In this document: positions 8,616 through 17,215 of the stretch, one piece after another
How positions within the stretch are numbered: the first letter of the stretch is position 1
Layout of the letters: the number at the start of each line of letters is the position of its first letter
Assembly (NCBI GenBank): GCA_900541475.1
Contig: UQJV01000012.1
Span: 1 to 43,895, forward strand
Source of the DNA: an uncultured Collinsella sp.
GTDB taxonomy: Bacteria; Actinomycetota; Coriobacteriia; Coriobacteriales; Coriobacteriaceae
Direction: 5' to 3'
Length of the DNA: 43,895 bases
Translations under genes and position numbers: made by a program
The notes under the pieces: generated by a model
Seen by the model: the letters and a program-made list of their open reading frames with translations, nothing else
The model's database searches: none
Told to the model about the DNA's origin: nothing

Positions 8616-9389
8616 CTACATCGCCATTCCGCCGTCGACGCGCACGACCTCGCCCGTAATGCAAGCGGCCGCATCGCTCGCCAAAAAGCGCACCACGCCG
8701 GCCACTTCCTCGGGGCGCGCCATGCGCTTAAGGGGAATCTGCTCCTCGGTTGCCGCACGCACCTTCTCCGAGAGCTTTGCCGTCATATCTGTCTCGACAA
8801 ACCCGGGGGCGACCGCGTTCACTCGTACGCCGCGGGGCGCAAGCTCGCGCGCTACCGCCTTGGTCAGGCCGATAACGCCCGCCTTGGAGGCAGCATAGTT
8901 GGCCTGCCCGGCATTGCCCATCAGGCCCACAACCGAGCTCATGTTGACGACGCAACCGCCGCGCTGGCGCATAAAGGTCTTGGTGAGCGCGCGCGTCGTA
9001 TTGAACGTGCCCTTGAGATTGACATCGAGCACGCGGTCGAAGGCATCGTCGCCCATACGCATGAGCAGGCCGTCGCGCGTGATGCCGGCGTTGTTGACGA
9101 GCACCCAAATGGAGCCAAAGTCATTGAGAACCGTCTCCACGCATGTGTTGACGGCATCGGGGTCGGCCACGTCACATTGATATGCGCGCGCCGTGGCGTC
9201 TGACGCCTCGCAGGCTTCACACGTCTCGCGCGCCGCGTCGACGCTACCGGCATAAACGACGGCGATATCGTAGCCATCCTCCGCCAGGCCCACGGCACAA
9301 GCGCGACCGATGCCGCGCGAGCCGCCCGTGATCAGCGCCACACGACGTGAATCGTCGCGCTCGAGCGCGCCGTTGTTCAAATTGCCCAT
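8616..9389 (-). CDS. fabG: 3-oxoacyl-ACP reductase FabG
   Basis: The 257-residue short-chain dehydrogenase has the NADP-binding TGGSRGIG (21-28), NNAG (99-102) and the catalytic S152, Y165, K169 (YAASK). The ending GEVVRVDGGMAM is typical of FabG. It reduces 3-oxoacyl-ACP to 3-hydroxyacyl-ACP. The N-terminus has about 15 residues before the first beta strand, longer than usual. The ATG follows AAAGGA at good spacing. It is the fifth gene of the operon, between fabD and fabF. Confidence 0.96.
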   Translation of the reverse strand: MGNLNNGALERDDSRRVALITGGSRGIGRACAVGLAEDGYDIAVVYAGSVDAARETCEACEASDATARAYQCDVADPDAVNTCVETVLNDFGSIWVLVNNAGITRDGLLMRMGDDAFDRVLDVNLKGTFNTTRALTKTFMRQRGGCVVNMSSVVGLMGNAGQANYAASKAGVIGLTKAVARELAPRGVRVNAVAPGFVETDMTAKLSEKVRAATEEQIPLKRMARPEEVAGVVRFLASDAAACITGEVVRVDGGMAM

Positions 9390-9419
9390 GTCATTCCTTT
9401 CGGGTTATAGCCCTGTGGG

Positions 9420-10346
9420 CTATGCGAGCTCGTCGGCAATAGCTGCGACCTGTTCGGCCGTTTCGCACGAATACACGTGAACGTCGCTCAGCGTACGCTT
9501 GACCAGGCCCGACAGCGTTTTGCCAGGGCCGACCTCAATAAACGTGTCGATGCCCTGATCCTGCAGAGCATGCAGCGTGTCGACCCAGCGCACGGCATGG
9601 CTCACCTGGTTGGCCAGCACGTCCGATACTGCTCGCGGGTCCGCCGGATAGGGCGCCGCCGTCATGTTTGCCATGACCGGAATCAGCAGCGGAGACGGCG
9701 CGTGGCCGGCTTGGATATACGTTGCCAGCCCCTCAGTCGCCTCGGCCATATAGGGGCTATGGAATGCACCCGACACCGCGACCTTCATGGCGCGGCCGCC
9801 AGCCTCTTTTACCAGGACGTCGAGGGTCTGCAACTCATCGGGCGCTCCGGCCACAACCGTCTGCTGCGGGCTGTTGTAGTTGACCGGCCAGCAGTCCTCG
9901 CCGGCCTGTTTTGCCAGGTCCTCGACTTGCGCCGCATCGAGCTTGATGACGGCGCGCATGCCGCCCGGATGGCGCTCGGCAGCCGCGGCCATCAATGCCG
10001 CGCGCTCACACACGAGCTCAAAACCCGCTCGCGTATCGAATGCCCCCGCAAAGGTGAGCGCGGCGACCTCGCCCAGCGAAAATCCCGCACAGGCGGCAGG
10101 CGCCACGCCGCGCTCACGCAGGGCGACAGCCGCTGCCAGGTCATGAACGAACACGCACGGCTGCGTGTTCTCGGTCTGCGAGAGCTCCTCCTTGGAGGCG
10201 TTCCGGCACTGCTCGCTGGTTCCCGGACGCACCTCGTCGGCAATGGCGAACACCTCGGCAGCCGCCGGCGATGCCTCGATCAGGTCGACGCCCATCGCGG
10301 GGTGTTGGGCACCCTGGCCGGCGAACAAAAACGCTACGCTACCCAT
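9420..10346 (-). CDS. fabD: Malonyl-CoA:ACP transacylase FabD
   Basis: The 308-residue acyltransferase begins with the FAGQGAQ oxyanion segment and has its nucleophile S90 in GFSLGE, where many FabDs have GHSLGE. The catalytic histidine is H196 in GAFHSPYM, and the family signature EVGPGKTLSGL is near the end. It loads malonyl groups onto the ACP encoded two genes upstream. Its start overlaps the end of fabK by 13 bp, which suggests coupled translation. Confidence 0.95.
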   Translation of the reverse strand: MGSVAFLFAGQGAQHPAMGVDLIEASPAAAEVFAIADEVRPGTSEQCRNASKEELSQTENTQPCVFVHDLAAAVALRERGVAPAACAGFSLGEVAALTFAGAFDTRAGFELVCERAALMAAAAERHPGGMRAVIKLDAAQVEDLAKQAGEDCWPVNYNSPQQTVVAGAPDELQTLDVLVKEAGGRAMKVAVSGAFHSPYMAEATEGLATYIQAGHAPSPLLIPVMANMTAAPYPADPRAVSDVLANQVSHAVRWVDTLHALQDQGIDTFIEVGPGKTLSGLVKRTLSDVHVYSCETAEQVAAIADELA

Positions 10347-11278
10347 GTGGACGCACCCTTCAGAACGCGCTCGGCACCATCGACCAGGTCGTCAACGATT
10401 TCACGTGCGCTTTGGCGTTCGTTGACCATACCGGCAACCTGTCCGCACAAAAACGAACCCTCTTCGTAATTACCGTCCTTTGCGGCTTTACGAAGCGCGC
10501 CCGTGCCCATGGCCCCGAGCTCCTCGGGGCTTGCGCCCGCCGCCTCGTTCTTGGCATACGCGTTGGTGAAGGGGCTCTTAAGCGCACGCACCGGATGCCC
10601 CGTCGAACGGCCAGTCGCGCGCGTCGAGGTGTCTCCTGCCTTGAGCACCAGCTCTTTGTACTGTTCGGATACGGTGCACTCGTTTGCGACCAGAAAGCGT
10701 GTTCCCACCTGGACGCCAGCGGCGCCAAGCATAAAGGCCGCTGCCACGCCGCGACCATCGGCGATACCGCCAGCTGCCACAACGGGGACATCGACCGCGT
10801 CGACAACCTGCGGAACGAGCGCCATCGTCGATGTCTCGCCAATATGTCCACCCGATTCGGTGCCTTCGGCAACCACGGCGGTGGCCCCGCGACGCGCCAC
10901 GAGACGCGCCAGTGCCACCGAGGCAACGACCGGGATGACCTTGACGCCGGCGTCGTTCCATGTCTTCATGTACTTGGTGGGATTGCCGGCACCCGTCACG
11001 ACGACCGGCACCTGCTCGTCAATCACAACCTGCGCGACCTGGTCGGCAAACGGGCTCATAAGCATGACGTTCACACCAAAGGGCTTATCCGTCTTGGTGC
11101 GCAGCTCGTGAATCTGATCGCGCAGCCAGTTGGCGTCGGCATTCATGGCCGCGATGATTCCCAACCCGCCGGCCTCGGACACGGCCGATGCCAGCGAGGC
11201 ATCGGCAATCCAGGCCATGCCGCCCTGGAACACGGGCTTTTCGATGCCGAGCAGCTCGCAGAGAGGAGTCTTGAGCAT
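10334..11278 (-). CDS. fabK: FMN-dependent enoyl-ACP reductase FabK
   Basis: The 314-residue TIM-barrel flavoprotein starts with TPLCELLGIEKPVFQGGMAW and has ESGGHIGE and AAGGIADGRG, the FMN and phosphate-binding features of the nitronate monooxygenase/FabK family. It reduces enoyl-ACP in the last elongation step. FabK enzymes are unrelated to FabI and are insensitive to triclosan, which is family knowledge. No FabI is in the operon. The position between acpP and fabD is the streptococcal arrangement and supports FabK over a plain nitronate monooxygenase. Confidence 0.93.
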   Translation of the reverse strand: MLKTPLCELLGIEKPVFQGGMAWIADASLASAVSEAGGLGIIAAMNADANWLRDQIHELRTKTDKPFGVNVMLMSPFADQVAQVVIDEQVPVVVTGAGNPTKYMKTWNDAGVKVIPVVASVALARLVARRGATAVVAEGTESGGHIGETSTMALVPQVVDAVDVPVVAAGGIADGRGVAAAFMLGAAGVQVGTRFLVANECTVSEQYKELVLKAGDTSTRATGRSTGHPVRALKSPFTNAYAKNEAAGASPEELGAMGTGALRKAAKDGNYEEGSFLCGQVAGMVNERQSAREIVDDLVDGAERVLKGASTWVA

Positions 11279-11280
11279 CT

Positions 11281-11517
11281 CTACTTCTCCAATGCCGCCT
11301 CGACCGTATCGGCGAACTCGCCGACCGTCTTGGGGTTCTCCTCGGTATCGAGCTCAATGCCAAACTCGTCCTCGACGGCGACGAGGATCTCGACGGTGCC
11401 CAGGCTGTCGAGGCCAATCTCCTCGAGCGTGGACTCGGGCTTCATCTCGACGTCGTCAAGGCCAGCGGTCTCGCGGATAACGTCGCAAACGCGCTCGAAG
11501 GTCTTCTGATCTGCCAC
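11281..11517 (-). CDS. acpP: Acyl carrier protein
   Basis: This 78-residue acidic protein carries the 4'-phosphopantetheine site at S38 in GLDSLGTVE, with a Gly where most ACPs have Asp (DSLD). It is the carrier of growing acyl chains for all Fab enzymes encoded here. Translation starts at GTG (11517) after GAGGAG. The stop is two bases from the fabK start. Confidence 0.95.
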   Translation of the reverse strand: MADQKTFERVCDVIRETAGLDDVEMKPESTLEEIGLDSLGTVEILVAVEDEFGIELDTEENPKTVGEFADTVEAALEK

Positions 11518-11569
11518 GGTAGTTCTCCTCTGTTTGTGCCCTAGGGGCGTTTTTATTTCCTATGTGCGA

Positions 11570-12529
11570 CTACTTCCAGCGAAGTAGATAGCCACCTATA
11601 TCCAGACCGGCGCCAAATCCAACGAGGGCGATGGTGTCGCCCGCAGTCAGTGCGTCGGTACGTGCCAGCCGGTCAAGCGCAAAGGGAATGCAGGCGCTCG
11701 AAATGTTGCCGGTCTCGCGCAGCGTTCGGACCACGCGCTCGTCTGGCACGCCGAGACGCTTGACCGCCTGACTCAGGATTCGTTCGTTAGCCTGATGGAA
11801 TACAAAATGATCGATGTCTTCGACCGAAATGCCCGCATCGCTCGCAAGCTTATGGACCGTGTCGCAGATGGCGTTGACGCCGAACTTGAACACGCGGCGG
11901 CCATTCATGGACAGCACGCTCTCACTATCAGCGGAGTCCTTAAACGGCGAGCTGCCGATCAGACCGGGAACGCGCAACGTCTCGACGTCGGGCGCCGTCG
12001 AAAGCTCGACGGCAAGGGGGCTGTCTCCCCCAGCTTCTATCACTGCAGCACCCGCGCCGTCACCAAAGAGCACGCACGTGGCGCGATCTGTCCAGTCAAG
12101 CGCGCGCGTCATCTGCTCGGCAGCAACGACAAGCACATGCCTGGCTCGTCCTCGGGCGATATAGCCCTCGGCGACATCGAGCGCAAATACGAAGCCGGCG
12201 CAGGCCGCCGAGACATCGAAGGCAGGGCACGTCGCGCCCAGACGCACGGCAACGGCACATGCCTCGGCGGGAACGAGATGGTCACCCGTTGTCGTCGAGC
12301 AGACGATCAGATCCAGCTGGCTCGCGTCGATTCCGGACACCTGGAGTGCCCGCTCGCTCGCCGCTACGGCAAGGTCGTCAAGTGACTCGGTGGAGCAGAC
12401 GTGGCGGCTCTTGATACCTGTGCGGGTAAAAATCCACTCATCCGAGGTATCGAGGAACTCAGACAGCTCGTCATTGGAAACACTGCGCTTAGGAAGCGCC
12501 GAGCCTGTTCCAAGAATCGTGAAACCCAT
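11570..12529 (-). CDS. fabH: 3-oxoacyl-ACP synthase III (FabH)
   Basis: From the ATG at 12529 the protein has 319 residues with the KAS III triad C110 (SAACAGF), H245 (FHQANERIL) and N275 (ETGNISSA). It starts fatty-acid synthesis by condensing acetyl-CoA or a branched starter with malonyl-ACP. An in-frame extension to 12586 crosses the ribosome site AAAGGAGG (12537-12544) and the upstream repeat, so the shorter start is preferred. It is the first gene of the operon and faces birA across a 176-bp divergent spacer. Confidence 0.95.
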   Translation of the reverse strand: MGFTILGTGSALPKRSVSNDELSEFLDTSDEWIFTRTGIKSRHVCSTESLDDLAVAASERALQVSGIDASQLDLIVCSTTTGDHLVPAEACAVAVRLGATCPAFDVSAACAGFVFALDVAEGYIARGRARHVLVVAAEQMTRALDWTDRATCVLFGDGAGAAVIEAGGDSPLAVELSTAPDVETLRVPGLIGSSPFKDSADSESVLSMNGRRVFKFGVNAICDTVHKLASDAGISVEDIDHFVFHQANERILSQAVKRLGVPDERVVRTLRETGNISSACIPFALDRLARTDALTAGDTIALVGFGAGLDIGGYLLRWK

Positions 12530-12545
12530 CACTAACCTCCTTTGA

Positions 12546-12616
12546 GTTGTTGACGTGTTTACATCGACCAAGAGAGGATAACGCATTTCAGTCGTTGTTG
12601 ACGTGTTAACATTAAA
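12546..12616. promoter_or_regulatory. Divergent fabH/birA control region with 19-bp direct repeat
   Basis: GTTGTTGACGTGTTTACAT (12546-12564) recurs at 12594-12612 with one change (TTTACAT to TTAACAT), 48 bp centre to centre. A minus-strand TTTAAT (12611-12616), 5 of 6 to a -10 box, overlaps the distal copy. On the plus strand the distal copy contains TTGACG. The proximal copy abuts the fabH ribosome site. This arrangement suits repressor control of the fab operon, perhaps together with birA. The FabT and FapR consensus sites I know do not match. Confidence 0.55.
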
Positions 12617-12705
12617 TTGTTCAAATGCGACAAAGGCTTCACATTGTGTCTATCTTTCGACACCATTACGCGATTGCCTTATTACCTTAGGAGGTAGCAG
12701 CTGTT

Positions 12706-13482
12706 ATGGATTCTCGTTTAACGGTGGTCGACGTAACCGGATCGACCAACGATGACCTGCTCGAAGCAGGAAAACAGGGAGCGCCGCACGGCACAGGACT
12801 TGCCGCCCGGGCTCAGACAGCAGGACGCGGCCGGCGCGGCCACAAGTGGGATTCAACCGCCGGCAACCTATTGCTTTCGATTGTTCTGCGCCCATGCGTT
12901 AATCCTGCAAAGTACTCTGGTCTTGCCGCCGTCAGCGGCCTAGCGGTGCTCGAGGCGCTCGAAATGCAGGGCCTTGCAAACGAGATTGACCTGAAATGGC
13001 CCAACGATCTGGTCGCGCGAGGGCGCAAGCTCGGCGGCATTCTGGTCGAGGCCGCACGCGATAACGAAGGCAAACCTTTCGCCGTCTGCGGCATTGGCGT
13101 CAATGTGAACTATGTGCCCTCGGAGGTTCCCGATGGCGGCCTGCCGGCAATCGGTCTCTCGGATCTCAACGAGAACGTTCCCACCGTCGATGTGTTACTC
13201 AAGGAGGCCTATCACACCGTCGTAAACGCTGTCAACGCGTGGGCAGAGCGTCTCAACGCCATGGAAGAAGACGCCGGACCACTCGCGCCCGTCCACGATG
13301 ATTATGTAGCTCACCTCAATTGGATTGGGGAAACCGTTATCGCCCGCTCCCCTGCTGGAGATGAGCTGGCACGTGGAATTTTTAGAACAGTTGATGATTA
13401 TGGTCGAGCGTGCATCGAGACGGAAGGCGACTTACGATCCTTCCATTTTGAGGAGGCATCGCTGCGCCCTTTGAGCGAATAG
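12706..13482 (+). CDS. birA: Biotin-[acetyl-CoA-carboxylase] ligase
   Basis: The 258-residue protein has the biotin ligase signature GRGRRGHKW (40-48), the biotin loop KWPNDLV (97-103), and a short C-terminal SH3-like domain starting near residue 205. It activates biotin with ATP and attaches it to K124 of AccB. There is no N-terminal helix-turn-helix, so it is the non-regulatory group I type and cannot itself repress DNA in the manner of E. coli BirA. AGGAGG stands 10 bases before the ATG. Its divergent placement next to the fab/acc operon links enzyme modification with its target. Confidence 0.94.
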   Translation: MDSRLTVVDVTGSTNDDLLEAGKQGAPHGTGLAARAQTAGRGRRGHKWDSTAGNLLLSIVLRPCVNPAKYSGLAAVSGLAVLEALEMQGLANEIDLKWPNDLVARGRKLGGILVEAARDNEGKPFAVCGIGVNVNYVPSEVPDGGLPAIGLSDLNENVPTVDVLLKEAYHTVVNAVNAWAERLNAMEEDAGPLAPVHDDYVAHLNWIGETVIARSPAGDELARGIFRTVDDYGRACIETEGDLRSFHFEEASLRPLSE

Positions 13483-13535
13483 GGCGCTGCAGCCACCTAC
13501 TCGGCAGCAATACCCGGCAGTCCAAACCATCATTC

Positions 13536-13575
13536 AAAACAAAAGAGCCCCGCTACCGTAATGGTAGCGGGGCTC
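13536..13575 (-). terminator. Terminator after rpsJ (and possibly birA)
   Basis: A perfect 13-bp stem (13545-13557 with 13563-13575, five-base loop) is followed on the minus strand by TTTTGTTTTG. It ends the rpsL-rpsG-fusA-rpsJ unit. On the plus side the T-tract is missing, so use by birA is less certain. Confidence 0.92.
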
Positions 13576-13597
13576 TGTAAGCTATGAGCGATATCGC

Positions 13598-13906
13598 TTA
13601 GAGCTTGATGTCGATGTCGACGCCAGCGGGAAGGTCGAGACGCATGAGCGAATCAACGGTGCCCGAGGTGGGGTCGAGGATGTCGATGAGGCGCTTGTGG
13701 GTGCGCATCTCGAACTGCTCACGGGAGTCCTTGTTCACGTGCGGCGAGCGGATAACCGTGTACAGGTTGCGCTCGGTGGGCAGGGGGACAGGACCGGAAA
13801 CGCGAGCGCCGGTCTTCTGAGCGGTCTCAACGATGAGCTTCGCGGACTGATCGACGACCTCGTGATCATAGCCCTTGAGGCGAATGCGGATCTTCTGGGT
13901 AGCCAA
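13598..13906 (-). CDS. rpsJ: 30S ribosomal protein S10
   Basis: The 102-residue protein is a full-length S10 with KIRIRLKGYDHEVVDQS at the start and SPHVNKDSREQFEMRTHKR in the middle. It joins the 30S head and also serves in antitermination with NusB. Translation appears to start at TTG (13906) after TTGGAGG. It follows fusA at 60 bp and is closed by a strong terminator, so it belongs to the str operon here. In many bacteria S10 instead opens its own ribosomal protein operon and tuf follows fusA. Neither tuf nor rplC is present. Confidence 0.97.
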   Translation of the reverse strand: MATQKIRIRLKGYDHEVVDQSAKLIVETAQKTGARVSGPVPLPTERNLYTVIRSPHVNKDSREQFEMRTHKRLIDILDPTSGTVDSLMRLDLPAGVDIDIKL

Positions 13907-13966
13907 CTTAAACCTCCAAAGAGTGCGAGAGATGTTCTCGCGGATTACGTAACAGGGAGCTCGAAC

Positions 13967-16066
13967 TTAGGCGTTCTTGCTCATGACCTCGTCCACGATG
14001 GACTTGGGCGCCGGCTCATAAGAGTCGAACTGCATCGTGTAGGATGCACGGCCCTGGGTCTGGGAGCGAAGGTCGGTAGCGTAACCGAACATCTCGCCCA
14101 GCGGCACCTTGGCACGGATGAGCTTGCTGTTCTTGCGATCCTCCATGCCCTCGATCTTGCCGCGGCGACCGGAGAGGTTGCCCATAACGTCGCCCATGTA
14201 CTGCTCGGGGGTCTCGACCTCGACAGCCATGATCGGCTCGAGCAGCTGCGGATCGGACTTCTTGAGGGCGTCCTTGATAGCCATGGAACCGGCGATCTTG
14301 AAGGCGGCCTCGGAGGAGTCGACCTCGTGGTAAGAACCGTCGAACAGGGTGACCTTAACGTCGAGGACCGGGAAGCCGGCGATAACACCGGTGTTCAGGG
14401 CCTCCTGGATGCCCTTGTCGATGGACGGGATGTACTCCTTGGGCACGACGCCGCCGACGATAGCGTTGACGAACTCGTAGCCGAAGCCCTCCTCCATCTT
14501 CTCGAGCTTAATGACGGCGTGGCCGTACTGACCGCGACCACCGGACTGACGGACGAACTTGCCCTCAGCCTTCTCGACGTCGTGACCAGCGGTCTCGCGG
14601 TAGGCAACCTGGGGCTTACCAACGTTAGCGTCAACCTTGAACTCGCGGAGCAGACGGTCGACGATGATCTCGAGGTGCAGCTCGCCCATGCCGGCGATGA
14701 TGGTCTGGCCGGTCTCGTGGTTGGTGGACACCTGGAAGGTCGGGTCCTCCTCGGCGAGCTTGGTCAGAGCCAGGGACATCTTGTCCTGCTCGGCCTTGGT
14801 CTTGGGCTCAATGGCAACGTCGATAACGGGCTTAGCGAACTCGATCTTCTCGAGAACGATCTCCTTGCCCTCGGCGCACAGGGTGTCACCGGTGGTGGAG
14901 TTCTTGAAGCCGACGCAAGCGACGATGTCGCCGGCGGCAGCGTCGTCACGGTCGATACGCTCGGCGGCGTTCATCTCGAGGATGCGGCCGAGACGCTCGC
15001 GCTGACCGTTGGAAGCGTTGACCACGTAGGAGCCGGACTCGGCGCGACCGGAGTAAACGCGGACGTAGGTGAGCTTACCGACGAACGGGTCGGTCATGAT
15101 CTTGAAGACCAGGCCGGAGAAGGGCTCGTCGAAGGAAGGATGACGCTGAATCTCCTCGCCGGTGTCCGGATCGGTACCGGTGACGGCCTCGACGTCGAGC
15201 GGGCTGGGCAGGTAGTCGACGACAGCGTCGAGCAGCTCCTGAACGCCCTTGTTCTTGTAGGCGGAGCCCACGAAGACGAGGTTGAGCTCGTTGGCCAGAA
15301 CGCCCTTGCGCAGAGCAGCCTTGAGCTCCTCGACGGTGAAGTCCTCCTCCATGAGGATCTTCTCCATGAGCTCGTCGTCAAAGCTGGCAGCAGCGTCGAG
15401 GAGCTCCTCGCGCTTGGTGGCAGCGATGTCAGCAAACTCAGCCGGGATCTCGTCCATCGGCTCGGGGTAGGTCATGCCCTTCTCGTCGGCCTTGAAGTCC
15501 CATGCAGTCATGGTAACCAGGTCGATGACGCCCCAGAAGTTGTCCTCGGCACCCATCGGGACCTGAGCGGCCACGGCGTTAGCGTCGAGACGATCCTTCA
15601 TGGTCTCGATAGCGTTGAAGAAGTCAGCGCCCACGCGGTCATACTTGTTGATGAAGGCGATGCGGGGGACGTTGAAGGTGGAAGCCTGACGCCAAACGGT
15701 CTCAGACTGGGGCTGAACGCCGGCAACGGCGTCGAAGACGGCGACAGCGCCATCGAGGACGCGCAGGCAGCGCTCGACCTCGGCGGTGAAGTCAACGTGG
15801 CCCGGGGTATCGATGATCTGGATGCGGTAGTCCTTACCGTCCTTGTTCCAGAAGCACGTGGTAGCAGCGGAGGTAATGGTTACGCCGCGCTCCTGCTCCT
15901 GAACCATCCAGTCCATGGTGGCAGCGCCCTCATGGACCTCACCGATCTTGTGGGTCTTACCGGTGTAGTAAAGAATACGCTCGGTCGTGGTGGTCTTACC
16001 AGCATCGATGTGAGCCATGATGCCGATGTTACGGGTATCGGAAAGCTTGTACTTAGGCTTAGCCAT
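13967..16066 (-). CDS. fusA: Elongation factor G
   Basis: This 699-residue translational GTPase has AHIDAGKT (18-25, G1), DTPGH (86-90, G3) and NKYD (G4), followed by EF-G domains II-V. It drives translocation on the ribosome. The length matches the family. It lies 19 bp after rpsG and is preceded by AAGGTAAGGA. No tetracycline-protection or fusidic-acid-resistance features were identified by eye. Confidence 0.97.
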   Translation of the reverse strand: MAKPKYKLSDTRNIGIMAHIDAGKTTTTERILYYTGKTHKIGEVHEGAATMDWMVQEQERGVTITSAATTCFWNKDGKDYRIQIIDTPGHVDFTAEVERCLRVLDGAVAVFDAVAGVQPQSETVWRQASTFNVPRIAFINKYDRVGADFFNAIETMKDRLDANAVAAQVPMGAEDNFWGVIDLVTMTAWDFKADEKGMTYPEPMDEIPAEFADIAATKREELLDAAASFDDELMEKILMEEDFTVEELKAALRKGVLANELNLVFVGSAYKNKGVQELLDAVVDYLPSPLDVEAVTGTDPDTGEEIQRHPSFDEPFSGLVFKIMTDPFVGKLTYVRVYSGRAESGSYVVNASNGQRERLGRILEMNAAERIDRDDAAAGDIVACVGFKNSTTGDTLCAEGKEIVLEKIEFAKPVIDVAIEPKTKAEQDKMSLALTKLAEEDPTFQVSTNHETGQTIIAGMGELHLEIIVDRLLREFKVDANVGKPQVAYRETAGHDVEKAEGKFVRQSGGRGQYGHAVIKLEKMEEGFGYEFVNAIVGGVVPKEYIPSIDKGIQEALNTGVIAGFPVLDVKVTLFDGSYHEVDSSEAAFKIAGSMAIKDALKKSDPQLLEPIMAVEVETPEQYMGDVMGNLSGRRGKIEGMEDRKNSKLIRAKVPLGEMFGYATDLRSQTQGRASYTMQFDSYEPAPKSIVDEVMSKNA

Positions 16067-16085
16067 GTTAGTTCCTTACCTTAAC

Positions 16086-16559
16086 TTACCAACGATAGTG
16101 AGAGAACGCGCGGTTGGCCTCGGCCATCTTGAAGACGTCCTCACGCTTCTTGACGGAAGCGCCCAGGCCGTTGGAAGCGTCGAGGATCTCGTTGGCGAGA
16201 CGCTCGGCCATGGTCTTCTCCTTGCGAGCGCGGGAGAAGTTGACGATCCAGCGGATACCCAGAGCGGTGGAACGACGGGAGTTGACCTCCATCGGGACCT
16301 GATAGGTAGCGCCACCGACACGCTTGGGCTTAACCTCGAGCGTGGGCTTGACGTTGTCCATAGCCTTCTTGAAGGTAGCGAGAGCGTCGCCACCCTCGGA
16401 CTTCTCGGCAACGATCTCGAAAGCGGTGTAAACGATGCGCTCAGCGGTGGCCTTCTTGCCGTCAAGAAGGACCTTGTTGATGAGCTGAGTCACCAGGCGG
16501 TTGTTGTAAACGGCGTCAGGCTGAACCTCACGACGATTAGCTGCTGCACGACGCGGCAT
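16086..16559 (-). CDS. rpsG: 30S ribosomal protein S7
   Basis: The 157-residue protein is a standard S7: MPRRAAANRREVQPDAVYNN at the start, LINKVLLDGKKATAERIVY, and an end with FSHYRW. S7 organises the 3' major domain of 16S rRNA and is the usual translational regulator of the str operon in E. coli. Whether it does so here is not visible. The ATG follows AAGGAG. Confidence 0.97.
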   Translation of the reverse strand: MPRRAAANRREVQPDAVYNNRLVTQLINKVLLDGKKATAERIVYTAFEIVAEKSEGGDALATFKKAMDNVKPTLEVKPKRVGGATYQVPMEVNSRRSTALGIRWIVNFSRARKEKTMAERLANEILDASNGLGASVKKREDVFKMAEANRAFSHYRW

Positions 16560-16632
16560 GTGAAATCTCCTTAAGTGTCTACCGTGCGGCGCTTAGGCGG
16601 CACACGGCGAAAGTATCAAAACGTTATCTGGC

Positions 16633-17010
16633 TTATTTGGCCTTGGGGCGCTTAGCACCGTACTTGGAACGGGCCTGCATACGGTTCTGGACCGGAGCAG
16701 CGTCGTAGGCGCCACGGATGACGTGATAACGGACACCAGGGAGGTCACGGACACGACCGCCGCGGACGAGCACGATGGAGTGCTCCTGCAGGTTGTGGCC
16801 CTCACCCGGGATGTAAGCAGTAACTTCGATGCCGTTGACGAGGCGAACACGGGCAACCTTACGAAGAGCCGAGTTCGGCTTCTTGGGGCTCGTGGTGAAG
16901 ACACGGGTGCACACGCCGCGCTTCTGGGAGTTGTGCTGCAGAGCAGCGTTCTTGGACTTCTTGGGCACGGAACGACGGCCCTGGCGAACCAGCTGGTTAA
17001 TAGTAGGCAA
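16633..17010 (-). CDS. rpsL: 30S ribosomal protein S12, with Arg at position 88
   Basis: The 125-residue protein contains the decoding-centre loops TTSPKKPNSALRK (K43 normal) and GEGHNLQEHS followed by RGGRVRDLPG. The residue equivalent to K88 of M. tuberculosis (K87 of E. coli) is arginine, encoded by CGT. K-to-R at this position is a well-known streptomycin-resistance change in bacteria that normally carry lysine. Translation starts at TTG (17010) after AAGGAG. It is the first gene of the operon, behind the promoter at 17104-17132. Confidence 0.96.
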   Translation of the reverse strand: MPTINQLVRQGRRSVPKKSKNAALQHNSQKRGVCTRVFTTSPKKPNSALRKVARVRLVNGIEVTAYIPGEGHNLQEHSIVLVRGGRVRDLPGVRYHVIRGAYDAAPVQNRMQARSKYGAKRPKAK

Positions 17011-17103
17011 AGCGTACTCCTTCTCGAATGATTCCAGCTTTCTGTAAAGTGCAACGGCTTGAATCGAGGGGTCAGCATCCCCCTACGAAACACGCAGTTC
17101 GAT

Positions 17104-17132
17104 AGGATACGTGCCGTTAGCTGTGCCGTCAA
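17104..17132 (-). promoter_or_regulatory. Promoter of rpsL-rpsG-fusA-rpsJ
   Basis: On the minus strand TTGACG (17127-17132) and TATCCT (17104-17109) are 17 bp apart. This is a strong sigma70-type match that would give a leader of roughly 90 nt before rpsL. Confidence 0.75.
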
Positions 17133-17215
17133 CAGACCACGCCGCCGGGCGTATCCTTAAATAGCCACATTTCCGCAAAGCCTACACAAAAGGAATCCCC
17201 TCCTGTGCGCTTGGG

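Noticed and set aside
6327..9203. A 958-codon plus-strand frame opposite accC to fabG, and similar long antisense frames such as 13697-16084
   Set aside because: Same cause. It is rich in His and Arg, lacks a ribosome site, and runs across several real genes and their boundaries.
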